DNA of 64,000 nt from Flammulina velutipes. Its lineage: Eukaryota; Basidiomycota; Agaricomycetes; Agaricales; Physalacriaceae. Location: assembly GCA_011800155.1 (NCBI GenBank), contig JAALGH010000011.1, positions 1,860,001 through 1,924,000 of the forward strand, written 5' to 3'. Shown piece by piece: positions 23,066-34,327 of the stretch (position 1 is the first letter of the stretch; each line of letters begins with the position of its first letter). The notes beneath the pieces were generated by a model, which worked only from the letters and a program-made list of their open reading frames with translations, made no database searches and was not told the DNA's origin. Made by a program: the position numbers and the translations under genes.

Positions 23066-25073
23066 CTATGTTACGAGTTGACCGGAACCAGGACAATCAG
23101 CTGTAATACCATGATGGTAACGGCATGCCCCTTGGGTGGGGAACGCCGTGCTCGGTTCCAGAGTTAGCAAATTATCAGAGACGACGACCTCCAATTCGAA
23201 GGACGAGTCGATAGCGACTGTTGACCCATCAACCTAAAGAAACCATAAGCACCGGGTTCTGTGAAAGAGCGGGGGGTACATAGGCTCACCTTCTGGACAC
23301 GCCACGACAAATTCTTCTTCAACCACGGTTCAACAACAAGAGGGTCAAAGGATTCCAACCCGGAGAGCCGTGCGATTGCACTGTTCAAGTGGACGAACCC
23401 TTCAATAACGAGATCTGCCTGACTCCTGCAGTTCTCGCATTGATCCGCCACGCTGTTGACGAAAGCATGATGTGAGCCTACGAACGACGAGCTGGAGTGC
23501 CAATTCTCCACATCTTCAGGGACGCTACCCAAGAAAATGAGGACATCGAAGCTCCCTCCGAGCACATACTTCTTGACCCGGACGCAGGCAGTCCAATCAT
23601 AGTATGACTCTGGAGTGGTAGCTTGGACAAGATTTTGACCACCACCTGCACCGTACAATTGGTTGACAACTCGCTCGATCGCATTTTTTACAGCATTCGG
23701 GTTGCCCATATCGACTCCGTTGAACTCTGGATAGGTGTATCCAAGCCTGCTTGTGATGGTCGTATTCAACGATGCCCAGTAACTGTCTTGAGAATCCCAG
23801 AAAGGTGTCAACGCTACAGTAATCGATAAATAAGTGAAGCGAACAGGTATAATAGCGACATACGGGTATTGGTGTTAACTTTGCTGTCCATGGGGATCGT
23901 AAAGGTCCCCTCTGATACCTTTCCTTCAGACACCCAGACTGTAGGATTGAGCGCTGACCATAGTGACAGCATGCGGTCGACATTGGCATGGTGCAGGAAA
24001 AAGATAGGATCGAAAGCTAACAGACATGGAGTCAACTCAACGGATAATGGCCATTATAGACTCACCAGAAATAGCGACTTCACTCATACTTCCTCCGCCT
24101 CCAACGAAACTAGGAAAGAATCAGCTTCTTCACGTTCTGTGATGAGAAACAGCGAATGCGTACTTGTGGATACCGTCATGAATCGCCTCTAACGAGTTAC
24201 TGTTGCTGCCGCTATCACCGACGGAATGGTTGCTAAAAGCTGGCCACGTATGAATATTAGCCAGCATGTGGTAGGTCTTCGTTGTGATTCCATCCTGCAT
24301 CGCGGCAAGTTTTTGCTTCATCTTCTCGATATTGCTCGTTCCGTCAGCTCTCGGATGCCTCCGGGTCGTGGGCCACCTAAATTTCTCTGGGAATGACTTG
24401 TCGATGGGATTGAATCGATATTCGAGTAACGGATTCGGTACGCTGGTGGTCCGACCATCCGGAGTGAGGATGGTGACACTTTTGAGAGATATGACCTCTG
24501 GTGGAGGGACGGAATTAACAGCCCAATCCCAATACGGTGCACGAAGTTTGGCAGCAGCAGCTCTCCAGCGTTCCTTGTCGGCGTACTTTTCAGCAATAGC
24601 GGTAGCGTGGGTCTGCAGGACTTGCTATATTGAACTAGTCAATAACGGTATCCGATGACACCTTAGTGCTACTAAGGACATACCTCGAAGAGCGCGAAGT
24701 AGGGCCTATGCCAGGTGGGGAAGAGGTTTGATCCATGGTGACAGTACCCACTCGTCTTTTCAGTGCTGGACTTCGAGCCAGTAGATCCATTCCATGGGAC
24801 GTATGGAAGGCCATGTATCCCACCAATACCGAAGAATGACAAGTCGTTGTCCTGTGGCACGGAATACATTATCCCGACTATGAGGGAATACTCAGTCAAG
24901 ACTGAACGGCGCGACAGAAAGTAGGGACGAAACATACGCGCTTGAATGTATAACGAGAACTGATCCTTGTCCTCGATGAGGTCGTTGATTTCAAGTCGGT
25001 TGGGAGCGTCTGCATTTTGCGTCTTGCCACCCTTGGCGCCAGTAATGATGAAGCGACTAGGAGCCTCGGACAT
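23066..25073 (-). CDS. Tyrosinase (polyphenol oxidase)
   Basis: This is a type-3 copper monophenol/o-diphenol oxidase, acting on phenols to give quinones and melanin precursors. The ATG at 25073 opens [16 protein letters not shown]. After an intron near 24940 the text runs [20 protein letters not shown], and then the CuA region with [16 protein letters not shown] middle exon contains APYWDWAV and the helix [13 protein letters not shown]. Two short introns later the CuB site reads [17 protein letters not shown]. The remainder gives [10 protein letters not shown] and, after an intron ending near 23229, a short exon [18 protein letters not shown], ending at TAG 23068-23066. That end ([17 protein letters not shown]...) resembles short mushroom tyrosinases lacking the long C-terminal propeptide. 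No signal peptide is seen, so it is probably cytosolic. The spliced gene appears complete. Confidence 0.9.
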
Positions 25074-25589
25074 GGTGGGTGATAGTTGACTGTTGGGATG
25101 GACGGAGTAGAAAGCACTACGTGGCTTATATACCTCAGTAGAGGAGAGGATATAAGACGGATTGTTTCATCGATCTGAACGGCGATGCCAGTCAAGGACG
25201 TGTCATCAGATTCACTAGCGCAAGGAGTTGGGGATGGGTGACCTAATTCCACTGGGCGCTGAACGCGGGATTTATATCATTGAAGACGTTAAGCTGCCAA
25301 CTAGTTAGTATTGAGTATGGAAACCTATCATTACAACGGTATCAGCTGAAGAATGAATAGGACATGGCTACAGTGACGCACAATAATGAATTGCATTCCA
25401 ATTGCGGTGGTGGTGGTTCAAGCATCTCGCAAACCAGTTTATGGCTGGGCTGGAAACACAACATTCTAGACAGCTGAGCAAGCCACCCACAAGGGCCTCT
25501 GCGTCTAAGAAGGCAGTAAATAAGACGCCCTCATTTCCGTGCTCAGCTCCGATGTTGAAAGCAGTGAATACAAACCAAGATTATTACCT
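25074..25589. other. Intergenic upstream of tyrosinase
   Basis: This contains the tyrosinase promoter. I see no gene or repeat. Confidence 0.4.
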
Positions 25590-26340
25590 AACTCTGTCTT
25601 GAGTTAGAATCTGCGCAGTAAATGCGTGAATGTATGTCTTACATTCGTGTTAGGATTCTTAGCTGGGGCGCCGGGCGCGCGAAGTTTCTCATTCATCAAC
25701 ACGGACACAGTTGTGATGCGAAGGCCTAAGTCCTAACGAAGGTCATCTAACGAATCATATGATGAAGGATGGAGCTCACCCGACCAAGCCCCAGAAGGCC
25801 CCAGACTGGCGCCCATACATGACAGCGGGGTGCCGGCACCCCAACGGTTAATGTAATAGTATCCTCAGAGATGTATGCCTATCATCTGCGAGATACGTTA
25901 GTGATCCCGTGGTCGAAGCATGAATGACATTGCCTACCTTGTACGACGGCTCTTTGCTTCGAGTTGTTCGCTATAGGAGAAGGGAGAGTCTTTTCTCCGG
26001 CCAAGGGCCTTGTGTATCTGCTAACGACACACCTCATGGGGGCTGTGGTGATTAACGAAATCTTGCAAGCATATGTAGGAATCGAAGATGGAGCACGATC
26101 GGGTGTCATTGAAGCCCAAGTGCGATGTACAACATGCAAAGAGGGCTGAGGGCACTAGAATGAAACTGCCACAATGTTCAATACGAAATGCTGGTACACA
26201 TCAGGTATGAGCGTACCTCGTTAGGATTCATCTTTATGGCCTTTGGGTCTATCCTTGCAAAGCGGCACAGGCGCGCAGTGTCAGGTCGACAATATATTAT
26301 AGACACGATGAGGCCCTTGTGATGTTCGAGGCGTATACCG
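25590..26340 (-). pseudogene. Decayed cytochrome P450 relic (ninth array copy)
   Basis: Read on the minus strand, islands of sequence line up in order with the intact P450 copies. LEHHKGLIVSI near 26300 corresponds to the HLKDLHRIYG end of exon 1. A segment ending KMNPNE before GTACGC near 26215 corresponds to RIRPNE and its donor site. KDSPFSYSEQLEAKSRR near 25960 corresponds to EKDSPFSYEQAEKLPYL. A stretch near 25610-25640 resembles the exon after the heme loop (EMYLTFSHLLRKF). Between these islands most of the gene is missing; I could not find the I-helix, ExxR or heme-ligand motifs, and stops occur in all frames. It is therefore non-functional. Its minus orientation suggests it belongs to the left, minus-strand block. 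Confidence 0.68.
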
Positions 26341-27247
26341 CACAACGCGCGACGTTCCGGCATGAGTATCAAGGCATTGGAGGCTTGACTCCAGGCATCA
26401 TCGTGTGGTTAACAGATATGAACATGTCTGGTCAAGCAGGATCAGTGACGATGGTGGTGAGGAATTTGATTTATTTGTGGGTCCTTGTAGACATCAAACG
26501 GCGAGTCACAAATGATCCACGCTTCCGTCGTCCCGGACCGGACGGAGCCGATCATAACCACTAGTGTGGCGCAGATTGCAATGGCTGTCTGTCCACGTCT
26601 AATGAGACACCTCCATCATTTTACAGATAAAGAATCTGAAAATGATTATGTCAGTTGCCCTATATCGTAGGCGCAGTAGCCAACGTGAATAAGCTGTCTC
26701 GAATGGCGACAGGATTGCATAAACGGGAGGCCAAATGGCTGAACACCCTAGCGCGTAATGCTGTTTCGTAGGAACTCGGTCTATGCAGAGCGTCCGTCGT
26801 CTCTCTAATTTTTCTTTCTTGATAGACATTTTGGCACGGGAATCATGGAGGCCTGGCGGCTGCTATCAGCCAGTTCGTTTGATCGCCTTTTAAAAATGTG
26901 GCTGACGATGTTGGAGTTGAAAAAACTCTCAAACCATGAAAACAATAAAGCGCGGTGCTCTCATTCCAAGAGCTACGACGGTTGGAAGGCAAAGGAATGA
27001 CATGGAAGAGTGAGGAGAGCGTGCGAAAAAGATGCCTGAAACGGACGCCGATATTGGGTTTACTGATATTTGTGCGACGTCCTCCTGCCTCTGGCATCCA
27101 TCTCCCTCTCTGCTGTATCAGTACTTTCCGTACGCTTTCAGTCCTATTTTCATCCCTCATTACTTAGATTTTTCACCCTTTAATCATTCATGTAAGCCCT
27201 CTTTTTCCCGGTTGAAAACGGCAAAAATTTGCTGACAATGCAACAGC
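26341..27247. other. Intergenic; G3BP-like gene leader
   Basis: I see no supported gene. Just before the next gene, GTAAGC at 27191 and CAACAG ending about 27246 could border a 5'-untranslated intron placed immediately upstream of the ATG. Confidence 0.4.
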
Positions 27248-28705
27248 ATGAACTCTGAAACGTCTGCCCACCGCACTGTCGTTCCTTCTGAAGTTGGATG
27301 GCAATTCGTGCCGCAATATTACACCTTTGTTAACAAGCAGCCTGATCGTTTGCACTGTTTCTACACAAAAAAGTCGACTTTTATTCACGGCACGGAGGGA
27401 GAGGATGGCAAGCCATGCCATGGCCAGCAGGTGCGTAATTTCCATCCATACGAGCCACTATTCTAACTGTGCACCAGGAAATTCACGCGAAAATAACGAG
27501 CCTCGGTTTTGAAGACTGCAAAGTCTTTATTCACTCTGTCGACGCGCAGTCATCCGCCAATGGGGGCATCATCATCCAGGTCATTGGTGAAATGTCGAAC
27601 CGCAACGACCCGTGGCGCAAGTTCGTGCAGACATTCTTTCTTGCTGAACAGCCCAACGGCTACTTTGTCCTCAACGATATCTTCCGGTTCCTCAAGGAAG
27701 AAGCGGTTGATAGCGACGAGGTCGAAGAAGCCGCTGCTCCCGAGCCAGAGCTGGATGTCCCTGCCGTCGTCGCCCCTCTTGAGCCACCGCGTGAGCCAAC
27801 ACCGCCCCCACCACCCGCTCCTGCCGTCGTCGAACCCTCTCCCGCTCCGGAAATTGAGGCTCCCGCGCCGGTAGCGGAGGAGCCCACAGTGACTGTAGCA
27901 GATGTTCCCGAGCCTCCTGCCCAAGTACCAACTCCCGAACCGGAACCCAAGACGAATGGCATCCATGCTGCTCCCGAACCCGCTCCCGCATCGTCCCCAG
28001 CACCAGCACCAGCACCCGTCCTCCAGCAGCCACCAGCACCCATCGAGCAAGCACCTCCAAAACCTGCTGCGCCAAAGACATGGGCAAACCTGGCTGCTGC
28101 CAATTCGAAGAAGTGGGGAGCCAACGTCGCACAGGAGTCAAGGGGTACCACCGAGGTTGTTCCTCCTTCCTCAACCCCTGCCAGTGGAACTCAAACACCT
28201 GCCGCGCCACCAGCAGCACCGGCACCGGCCAACGCTCGTGGACCTCATCCAAGCTTTGTCGCCGCTCAGGCGGTCACAACGCCGCACTGCTTTGTCAAAG
28301 TGAGTCATTTTCATTTGCGTTCTCTTCTTTGAGTTTCTGATCGTTCTTTAGGGTGTTACTGAGACTGTCACCGAGCACATTCTCCGCTCCCAACTTGTGC
28401 AGTTCGGACCCATCAAGGAGATTGACATCGTCCGCTCCAAAGCTTGCGCGTTCGTCGAGTACACAGCCGTTGATTCTGCAAAGCGCGCCATTATCAATTG
28501 TTTACCGGCATCGCAGGGTGGTGGTGGAGGGATGTGGGTTGAGACCGGCGGTGAAGTTGGGTCGGTTCGCATCACAGTGGAGACCAAGAAGGAGCGCGGT
28601 GAACGTCCACCCAGTCGCCCTCGGGGTGGCGCGCCTCAGGGCGAGGTGCGCGGTGGTAGCGTTCGTGGACGTGGTGGTGCTCGTGGACGGGGAGCAAAGC
28701 CTTGA
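27248..28705 (+). CDS. G3BP-like NTF2-domain / RRM RNA-binding protein
   Basis: This protein has an NTF2-like domain (about residues 10-135), a long acidic and Pro/Ala-rich linker, an RRM and an RGG tail. Exon 1 from ATG 27248 encodes GWQFVPQYYTFVNKQPDRLH and the FIHGTEG turn. After an intron (27430-27477) come GFEDCKVFIHSVDAQ, GGIIIQVIGEMSN and FVQTFFLAEQPNGYFVLNDIF, the hallmark NTF2 strands. The linker is dominated by PAPAPA-type repeats. A second intron (about 28301-28351) precedes the RRM, with a degenerate RNP-1 (SKACAFVEY) and RNP-2 in the GVTETVTEH region. The end is RGG-rich (GGSVRGRGGARGRGAKP). The architecture is that of G3BP/Nxt3-type proteins, which bind the ubiquitin protease Ubp3/USP10 and take part in stress-granule assembly. 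It is a housekeeping gene inside the P450 island. Confidence 0.92.
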
Positions 28706-28970
28706 TCGACAAAATCCAACAAAAATGTTATTTTCCATCTTTCATCTCAGTCACTATGTTGTGCTTTGTCCTGCAATTAGTTCTGACATATACTTATACA
28801 GACAGTCATATCTGCCCCATCCTTTTTTACTTCCTATGTAAATATGCCATCTCCATCGGAATCAGCTGGGGTGTGATATTATGTGTGCCAGTGCTCAACA
28901 GTCAACCTATGTAATACAGTGTACCAAGCTGAAGTTGAAGTGCGAATGAGTCTAGCTCACCTTATATGTA

Positions 28971-30652
28971 CTAGTCGCGACTCGTATCATGATTTCTGAC
29001 ATACTTGATGTATTCCCATTGTGGAGGGCCAGAACAGGTGATACCTGACGCGTCGTTGAGATTGTCTGGGATGCATTGGTAGCTGTCGAGGTCCTTCCCG
29101 TTGGGGTCAACGACAGATATATTCCCTAGAGAGACATTCTTGCAAGGCGTCGCGGCGCTGCATTGGAAGACACCAGACGTCTTGGCCACCCCGCGGACAT
29201 TCTGAAAGTGGATGTTCGATAGGGCAAGATGGGACGTATCACAGTCGTCCATATCACCGATGTATGATATACATTGGTCGATGGCAAACATGCTGCGGGT
29301 GTTGTGAAGTGTGGCGTTCTGGAGGACTGGAGACGTTGAGTATCCAGCTTCCAGGCAATTTTCCTCGACTCACGGATATTACGAACGTCTAAAGATATTT
29401 CGGTGAGAGTCATATTCAAGATGAACACAATTACTCACAGCCTTTCCCGCCTCCGCCCCCATTTGGAGGGTAGCCTTTCTGTTTACCAGTCCATGTCTTT
29501 ACGTATCTAATGCGTTGAATAAAAAGCTATCTGATGGCGCATATTGCAGTGCATCTTACATTGATTTTCTGTACACTGTCAGCAAGTGCTTATGATGCCA
29601 TGGCCATATGCGCTCACCCAGTATTGAAGTAATCCACATTTCTAACAGTAACATTCTCGATTCGCTCGTATCGGTCAGGAAATTGACCTATACTTCCCAA
29701 GGCGACACCGTGGCCATGATAGAAAGCTGAATCTTCTATGAGGATGTTCGTAGAATTCGCTTTGAGGGCGATACTATCACGACCGGAGTGAGCTTCGAGG
29801 GGAAAAGGGGAAGGTAGTTCATTTTCACCCGTCATCACCGTTATCGATCGTCCAGCGTCTGAAAGTGATGTTATCCGCGTACACGGTGTTGGCTCCATCA
29901 GTGTTTCCCGTAGTGTTCTATAAAAAGTGAGGTTTTGTTGGATACAGCGGTCGAAACAGATCCTTACATAGCTATTAGATGTGGCGTTGACATATATATC
30001 TTGCAGAGTAACATTTTGAGAGTTCATTATAGTCATCGTCCTGATTATGATCAATAAACGTAGATGCGCCACACAAGCTCAATCAAGACGTACCACATCT
30101 GAGGCTGTACGAAGCGCATTCCTTCAATACGAGAGTCCTTGGTATTCGTTATGGTAAGAGCATGCGGCCGCCCGATGAGATTCGACCTGTTTCCATTGAA
30201 GTCATACCATGCTTGACCATTGCCATCCAGAGTACCATGTCCATGGCCTTGAAAAGTGATAGAGTCCCCGCCAAGCAGCCAAGCCGTGGACTGGTTCTGG
30301 TAGCCAATTTCGTACGAATTCGATAACCAGTAACTGATATTAGGACCCCACTGCTGTCCAGTTCAAGCTAAGTGTTCCGGGATTTAAGAGGAGGCAAGCG
30401 TACGAGAAGCGTTCCTTGTACGTCAATGAAACAGTTCATGAGACCAGTAGTATTCATGACAGAATCGATATGATATGTCGCATTTAGAAAATTTACGCGT
30501 CCTCCATTTCCGCATCGACGGAATGCATCGAGGATGGAAGGGGTATCGTCTTCACCATTCAAATTAGGTTGGATGGTGCAGATATTAAGGAAGAATAGCC
30601 TCGAGTAGATGGAGGCAAGGAAGGATAGGAACGCTGCGCCTGCCCAGAACAT
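28971..30652 (-). CDS. GH28 pectin-degrading enzyme (exopolygalacturonase / rhamnogalacturonan-hydrolase type)
   Basis: I joined eight or nine exons. The ATG at 30652 gives a hydrophobic signal/anchor (MFWAGAAFLSFLASIYSRLF). Then come NGEDDTPSILDAFRRCGNGG, WLLGGDSITFQGHGHGTLDG and RIEGMRFVQPQMW. The catalytic region reads NTDGANTVYADNITFRRW, NGDDGIALKANSTNI and HGHGVALGSIGQF, the NTD, DD and GHG motifs of GH28. The usual R-I-K motif appears as SIYVKTWTG, with Tyr for Arg, followed by GYPPNGGGGGKG. This wording is typical of exo-acting or rhamnogalacturonan-directed GH28 enzymes rather than endopolygalacturonases. The C-terminal part has paired Cys segments (CDTSHLALSN, CSAATPCKNVSLG). The stop is at 28971. 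The enzyme is likely secreted and acts on plant pectin. A MITE lies 92 bp upstream of the start codon. Confidence 0.85.
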
Positions 30653-30735
30653 CGTTGGTCGCAAAGAGAAAGAGGCCGTGCGCCGTGCGGTCCGATGGCT
30701 CATCATCTGATTTCAGGTTCGCTAGCGCCACTTGG

Positions 30736-31163
30736 TCCTTGAATAGGGTAGCGGAAATTAGTCCCAAGACCTATTTTACTGTGATTTACATGGAGGTCCC
30801 GGTGAGGCCGTTGTAATTAAACGGTAAATGGTCACGTGGCTCTATTTTGGCCCATTTTGTGCGCCACTAAGCCCAAAATTTTACTGCTCATTCGCAACGA
30901 GCTTGAATTATATATGCCATAGATAGCAATGTCAGTGGTATTATTGAGCTCGAATTATGTGAGTGTGTGCTTGGACCACTGAAATAAGGCCGTGGCCTTG
31001 CAGGCCATATATTAAGGGGCGCGCCACACAGTGGCTGTTATTTACATGCAAAATTTTTGCGCCCAAGTCAGGTGATCTTTTACAAGTAAATTACACTGTA
31101 AATTACGGTAAAATGGGGTGTCTGTAAAGAACAACCCATTTTTTCCGCTACCCTATCCTTGAA
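30736..31163. mobile_element. hAT-like MITE with 8-bp target duplication
   Basis: The element occupies 30744-31155 (412 bp). Its ends are a perfect 14-bp inverted repeat, TAGGGTAGCGGAAA. The similarity resumes further in, with CTATTTTACTGTGATTTACA on the left against CCATTTTACCGTAATTTACA on the right after inversion. It is flanked by a perfect 8-bp direct repeat, TCCTTGAA, at 30736-30743 and 31156-31163. Eight-base duplications and TAGGG-type ends are the signature of hAT transposons. The interior has no coding frame, so it is non-autonomous and must have been moved by a hAT transposase elsewhere. The perfect target duplication suggests recent insertion. It sits in the GH28 upstream region. 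Confidence 0.88.
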
Positions 31164-31825
31164 GCCTGAAGGTGGTCGGTCCATGTCGGGGCGTTGTACC
31201 TGGCTAATGAATGCATTCAAGCAAGCAATACAAATGTGCCTTGTAGAACCGAAGATCGAAGATCGAAGAGAAGGTTATGGCTCAACTTGAATGATGCTTA
31301 GAAGTCCCTCACTTCCATACGTTATCAGCTTCGCTTTTAATGCTGAGTAGGTAGTCGGGCTGATGTCTAGTGCGTTTTAAAATGAATAGATGACATCGCA
31401 ACGTCAATTGCTAACAAAGTGGCGCAGACAGAGAACACAGTCACATGACCTCAGGGTTCCCGGTGTTTCCCGAGTTTTGCAGCTTTTGCTCCTTACCTTG
31501 CTCCTTCGTCCATGGGGAACGACTGCGTCGTTATCTTGCACCAAAGCGGCGAACGACGGACTGCATTCGAATTTACCTGTAACGATAGATCCGAGTCAGA
31601 CTTGCAAACGCTGCCGCTCGACGATCGGGTGCAATTATTAGAATGCTGACCCTTTCAACTCTATAGACTGGTAGTGGACGTAGAGTGGGTGTATCGCTTC
31701 TTCAAACGAGACCGACTCAACGCCACGATCGATCTAATTCGGATTTCAATCATTAAGGGTGCTCACCTACTTTTATTCATCCTTTATATACGGCACATTG
31801 AACGCTGGTTGTTATTCTGTCTGCG
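31164..31825. other. Intergenic upstream of P450 copy 7
   Basis: I see no supported gene. A short tandem duplication (gatcgaagatcgaag) lies near 31250-31268. A TATATA tract near 31785, about 40 bases before the P450 start codon, is a plausible TATA box. Confidence 0.45.
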
Positions 31826-33757
31826 ATGTCTTTCATCCCCGATAGCTTTGCGTCTTACCTTTCCATTCAGGCTCTCGTAGCTGCCGTCATTGCTTGGATT
31901 CTGTACATCGCTGTGTCGAGACTCTTTCTGCATCCTCTCAAATCTTTTCCTGGGCCCCGTCTGGCTGCTGTGACGGAGCTTTATGCGGCGTACTTCGAAG
32001 TGTGGAAAGACGGTCTCATAGTCAAACATATTGAGGACCTCCATCGTGTTTATGGTCAGTCCCTGGGATCATCATTGTTCGTGTTTCCATCGCTAAGTTG
32101 TCATAGGCCCCATTATCCGGATTCGCCCTAATGAGGTACAGTATTAGATTATGTCTCCTCAGTGTTCTCACTTACTGACATGACTTTAGCTCCACTTCAG
32201 TACACCGACCGCATACTTTGAGATCTATTCGTCACAGTCTAGCTTCACGAAGGATCCAGCGTTTTACTCCAGTATCGGTGCAGAAGAGTCGTCATTTGGA
32301 TATCTCGTTCCACGAGAACATAAAATCCGAATGGACCTGCTCAATCCACTTTTCTCGAGGCGAGCCATCATCAACTTTGAACGTACCATCCAGGATACGG
32401 TAAGCTTCATCAGTTGTGTAAATGTTCATTCATCTCACCTAGTAAACATTAGATCGAGCAGTTCATTGAGAGCCTGCGAGGATACCGAGACAAACCCGTC
32501 AATTTCCGACACGCCTTTCGTTGTTTAACGATGGACATCATCACAACGTACTGCTATGGCGTCTCCTACGGTGGCGTCACCTCGCCCAACTTTGTACACC
32601 CCATTCCTATGAGCCACGAGGGCTCCGTCATAGCCATGGCCGTTTCGAGATACGTTCCGTACATGCTACGAGCTCTTCAAATGCTGCCTCCTGATTTGTT
32701 CAAGAACGTTAATAAGACCATGGCCGGCTACGCTTATCTCTTGAACTCACTCCGCGTGACTGTTGACGAATATCTGGCAAACCCAGCGTTGTTACGCAAG
32801 GCAGACCATGAAACTATCTATCACCATCTGCTGCCGGAGTCGGTCGACCCCGCTCAATGGCCGTCAAAGCAGTCTCTCATCAACGAGGTATGTGTCTCCG
32901 CAATGTTCAGAAACACCGGTATTGATGTAAGCAAGCTCAGGCTCTGACTCTATTTGGGGCGGGAATGGATACGACAAGCCATGCGTTAAGCATCGGGATA
33001 TTCCACATTCTATTGGAGGAGAATGCAGCTGTCCGGAAGACGTTGGAAGACGAGCTCATAAAGGCATGGCCGGAGAAGGATTCGCCTTTTTCATACGGTC
33101 AAGCAGAGAAGCTGCCATATCTTGTTAGTGACACAATCTCTTTCATCTCAGCTTCCGTTCAGCCTCTCTTCAGTCCGGTGTCGTCAAGGAATCCCTCAGG
33201 TTGAGTATAGGTGTTCCACTACCTCTCCCCCGTTTAGTAGGATCCCCGACGACGATCGATGGTGCTTACATTCCCGCTGGAGTGAGTCTTGTCAATTCAT
33301 GAAATATTTTCATCAGCTCTTAGACGTCTAGACTGTCGTCGGGAGTTCCGCCAAGTTCATTCTGATGAACCCTACGATATTTCCGCAGCCTGAAAAGTTC
33401 ATACCGGAACGCTGGATCCAATCGAACTCAGCCGAACTCGACAGATATTTGGTCGTATTTTCTCGGGGCCCCAGAAGCTGTCTTGGTAAGAAGTAAGTTA
33501 TGTGTTATTGAATGAGGACTTCGAACTTATTGTTAATTTCTAGTCTTGCTTGGTGCGAGATGTATATTACGCTGTCGCATTTGTTGCGAAAGTTTGAGAT
33601 GAGGCTGTTCGATACCAGGTATGCCGATGTATAGTTTTATGCCCCATGCCGTTGGCTGACTGATACCAGCGCGGAGGATATGGAGGTACGGGAGTATATA
33701 CTACCTGTATGGCGTGGAAGAGGGCTCCACGTCTCGTTAGAAGAGAGGTCTGACTGA
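31826..33757 (+). CDS. Cytochrome P450 (array copy 7)
   Basis: This is the first plus-strand P450. The ATG at 31826 opens MSFIPDSFASYLSIQ and the anchor ALVAAVIAWILYIAVSRLFLH, then SFPGPRLAAVTELYAAYFE. After the PIIRIRPNE mini-exon come LHFSTPTAYFEIYSSQSSF, NPLFSRRAIINFERTIQDT, the FRCLTMDIITTYCYGVSYGG exon, the I-helix GAGMDTTSHAL, ExxR in KESLRLS, FIPERWIQSN and the heme loop FSRGPRSCLGK. The end is EDMEVREYILPVWRGRGLHVSLEERSD with TGA at 33755-33757. His replaces Asn after the I-helix TTS. All introns I traced are phase-consistent with the left block, so inversion or independent insertion separated the blocks after the exon structure was set. Confidence 0.9.
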
Positions 33758-34327
33758 TATTGAAAGACGAGGACTCTTTCGTTTTTGCTCTCCCCATTCA
33801 TCGTGATCCCTGTACAAGCTCTTTGTGAGGAGGCGGCGCCGCGAGACTTACCCTACGTGAGTGACGTTGAGAAACATCTTCGGGCCATTGGCTAAACAGT
33901 GCATAGCATGCCGAAGTGTCTGAACGAATCATGTTACTAGCCAATTATAGAATTTCCCTCAACGCATGAGTCTCAATGACAGTCTCTATCGAAGCATCTC
34001 GATTGCTGACGCCAGGCCAAGATATGTACGGACGCCGCATGATTCGAAGGTGAGTCATGCCATTATCAATCTGATTGTCTTCCCCTGCGTGAGAATTGAC
34101 TATATGTACTCAATAGACTGTGGAGTACAATATTTTGGCCGCGGGCAAAGTATCGTTCATCGTAAGCGCTATTCGCGTTAGTACGCACCTAACGATGTGG
34201 CAAGAACCTCCACCTCTCATGGTACTAACAGCCTAGGCCGTCCAATTGGAGATTAACCGGACTCGTGGGAACGTCACCTTGACATACTTAAGACTTCTTG
34301 CAGACTGAGGGCGCCTTATCTGTCCTG
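33758..34327. other. Intergenic between P450 copies 7 and 8
   Basis: About 570 bases with no recognised gene or element. It contains the copy 8 promoter. Confidence 0.4.

Noticed and set aside
27550..28252. Long minus-strand frames rich in Gly/Ala or Trp/Cys opposite the G3BP-like gene
   Set aside because: They are mirror frames of the Pro/Ala-rich linker in the real gene; the low-complexity composition explains their length.
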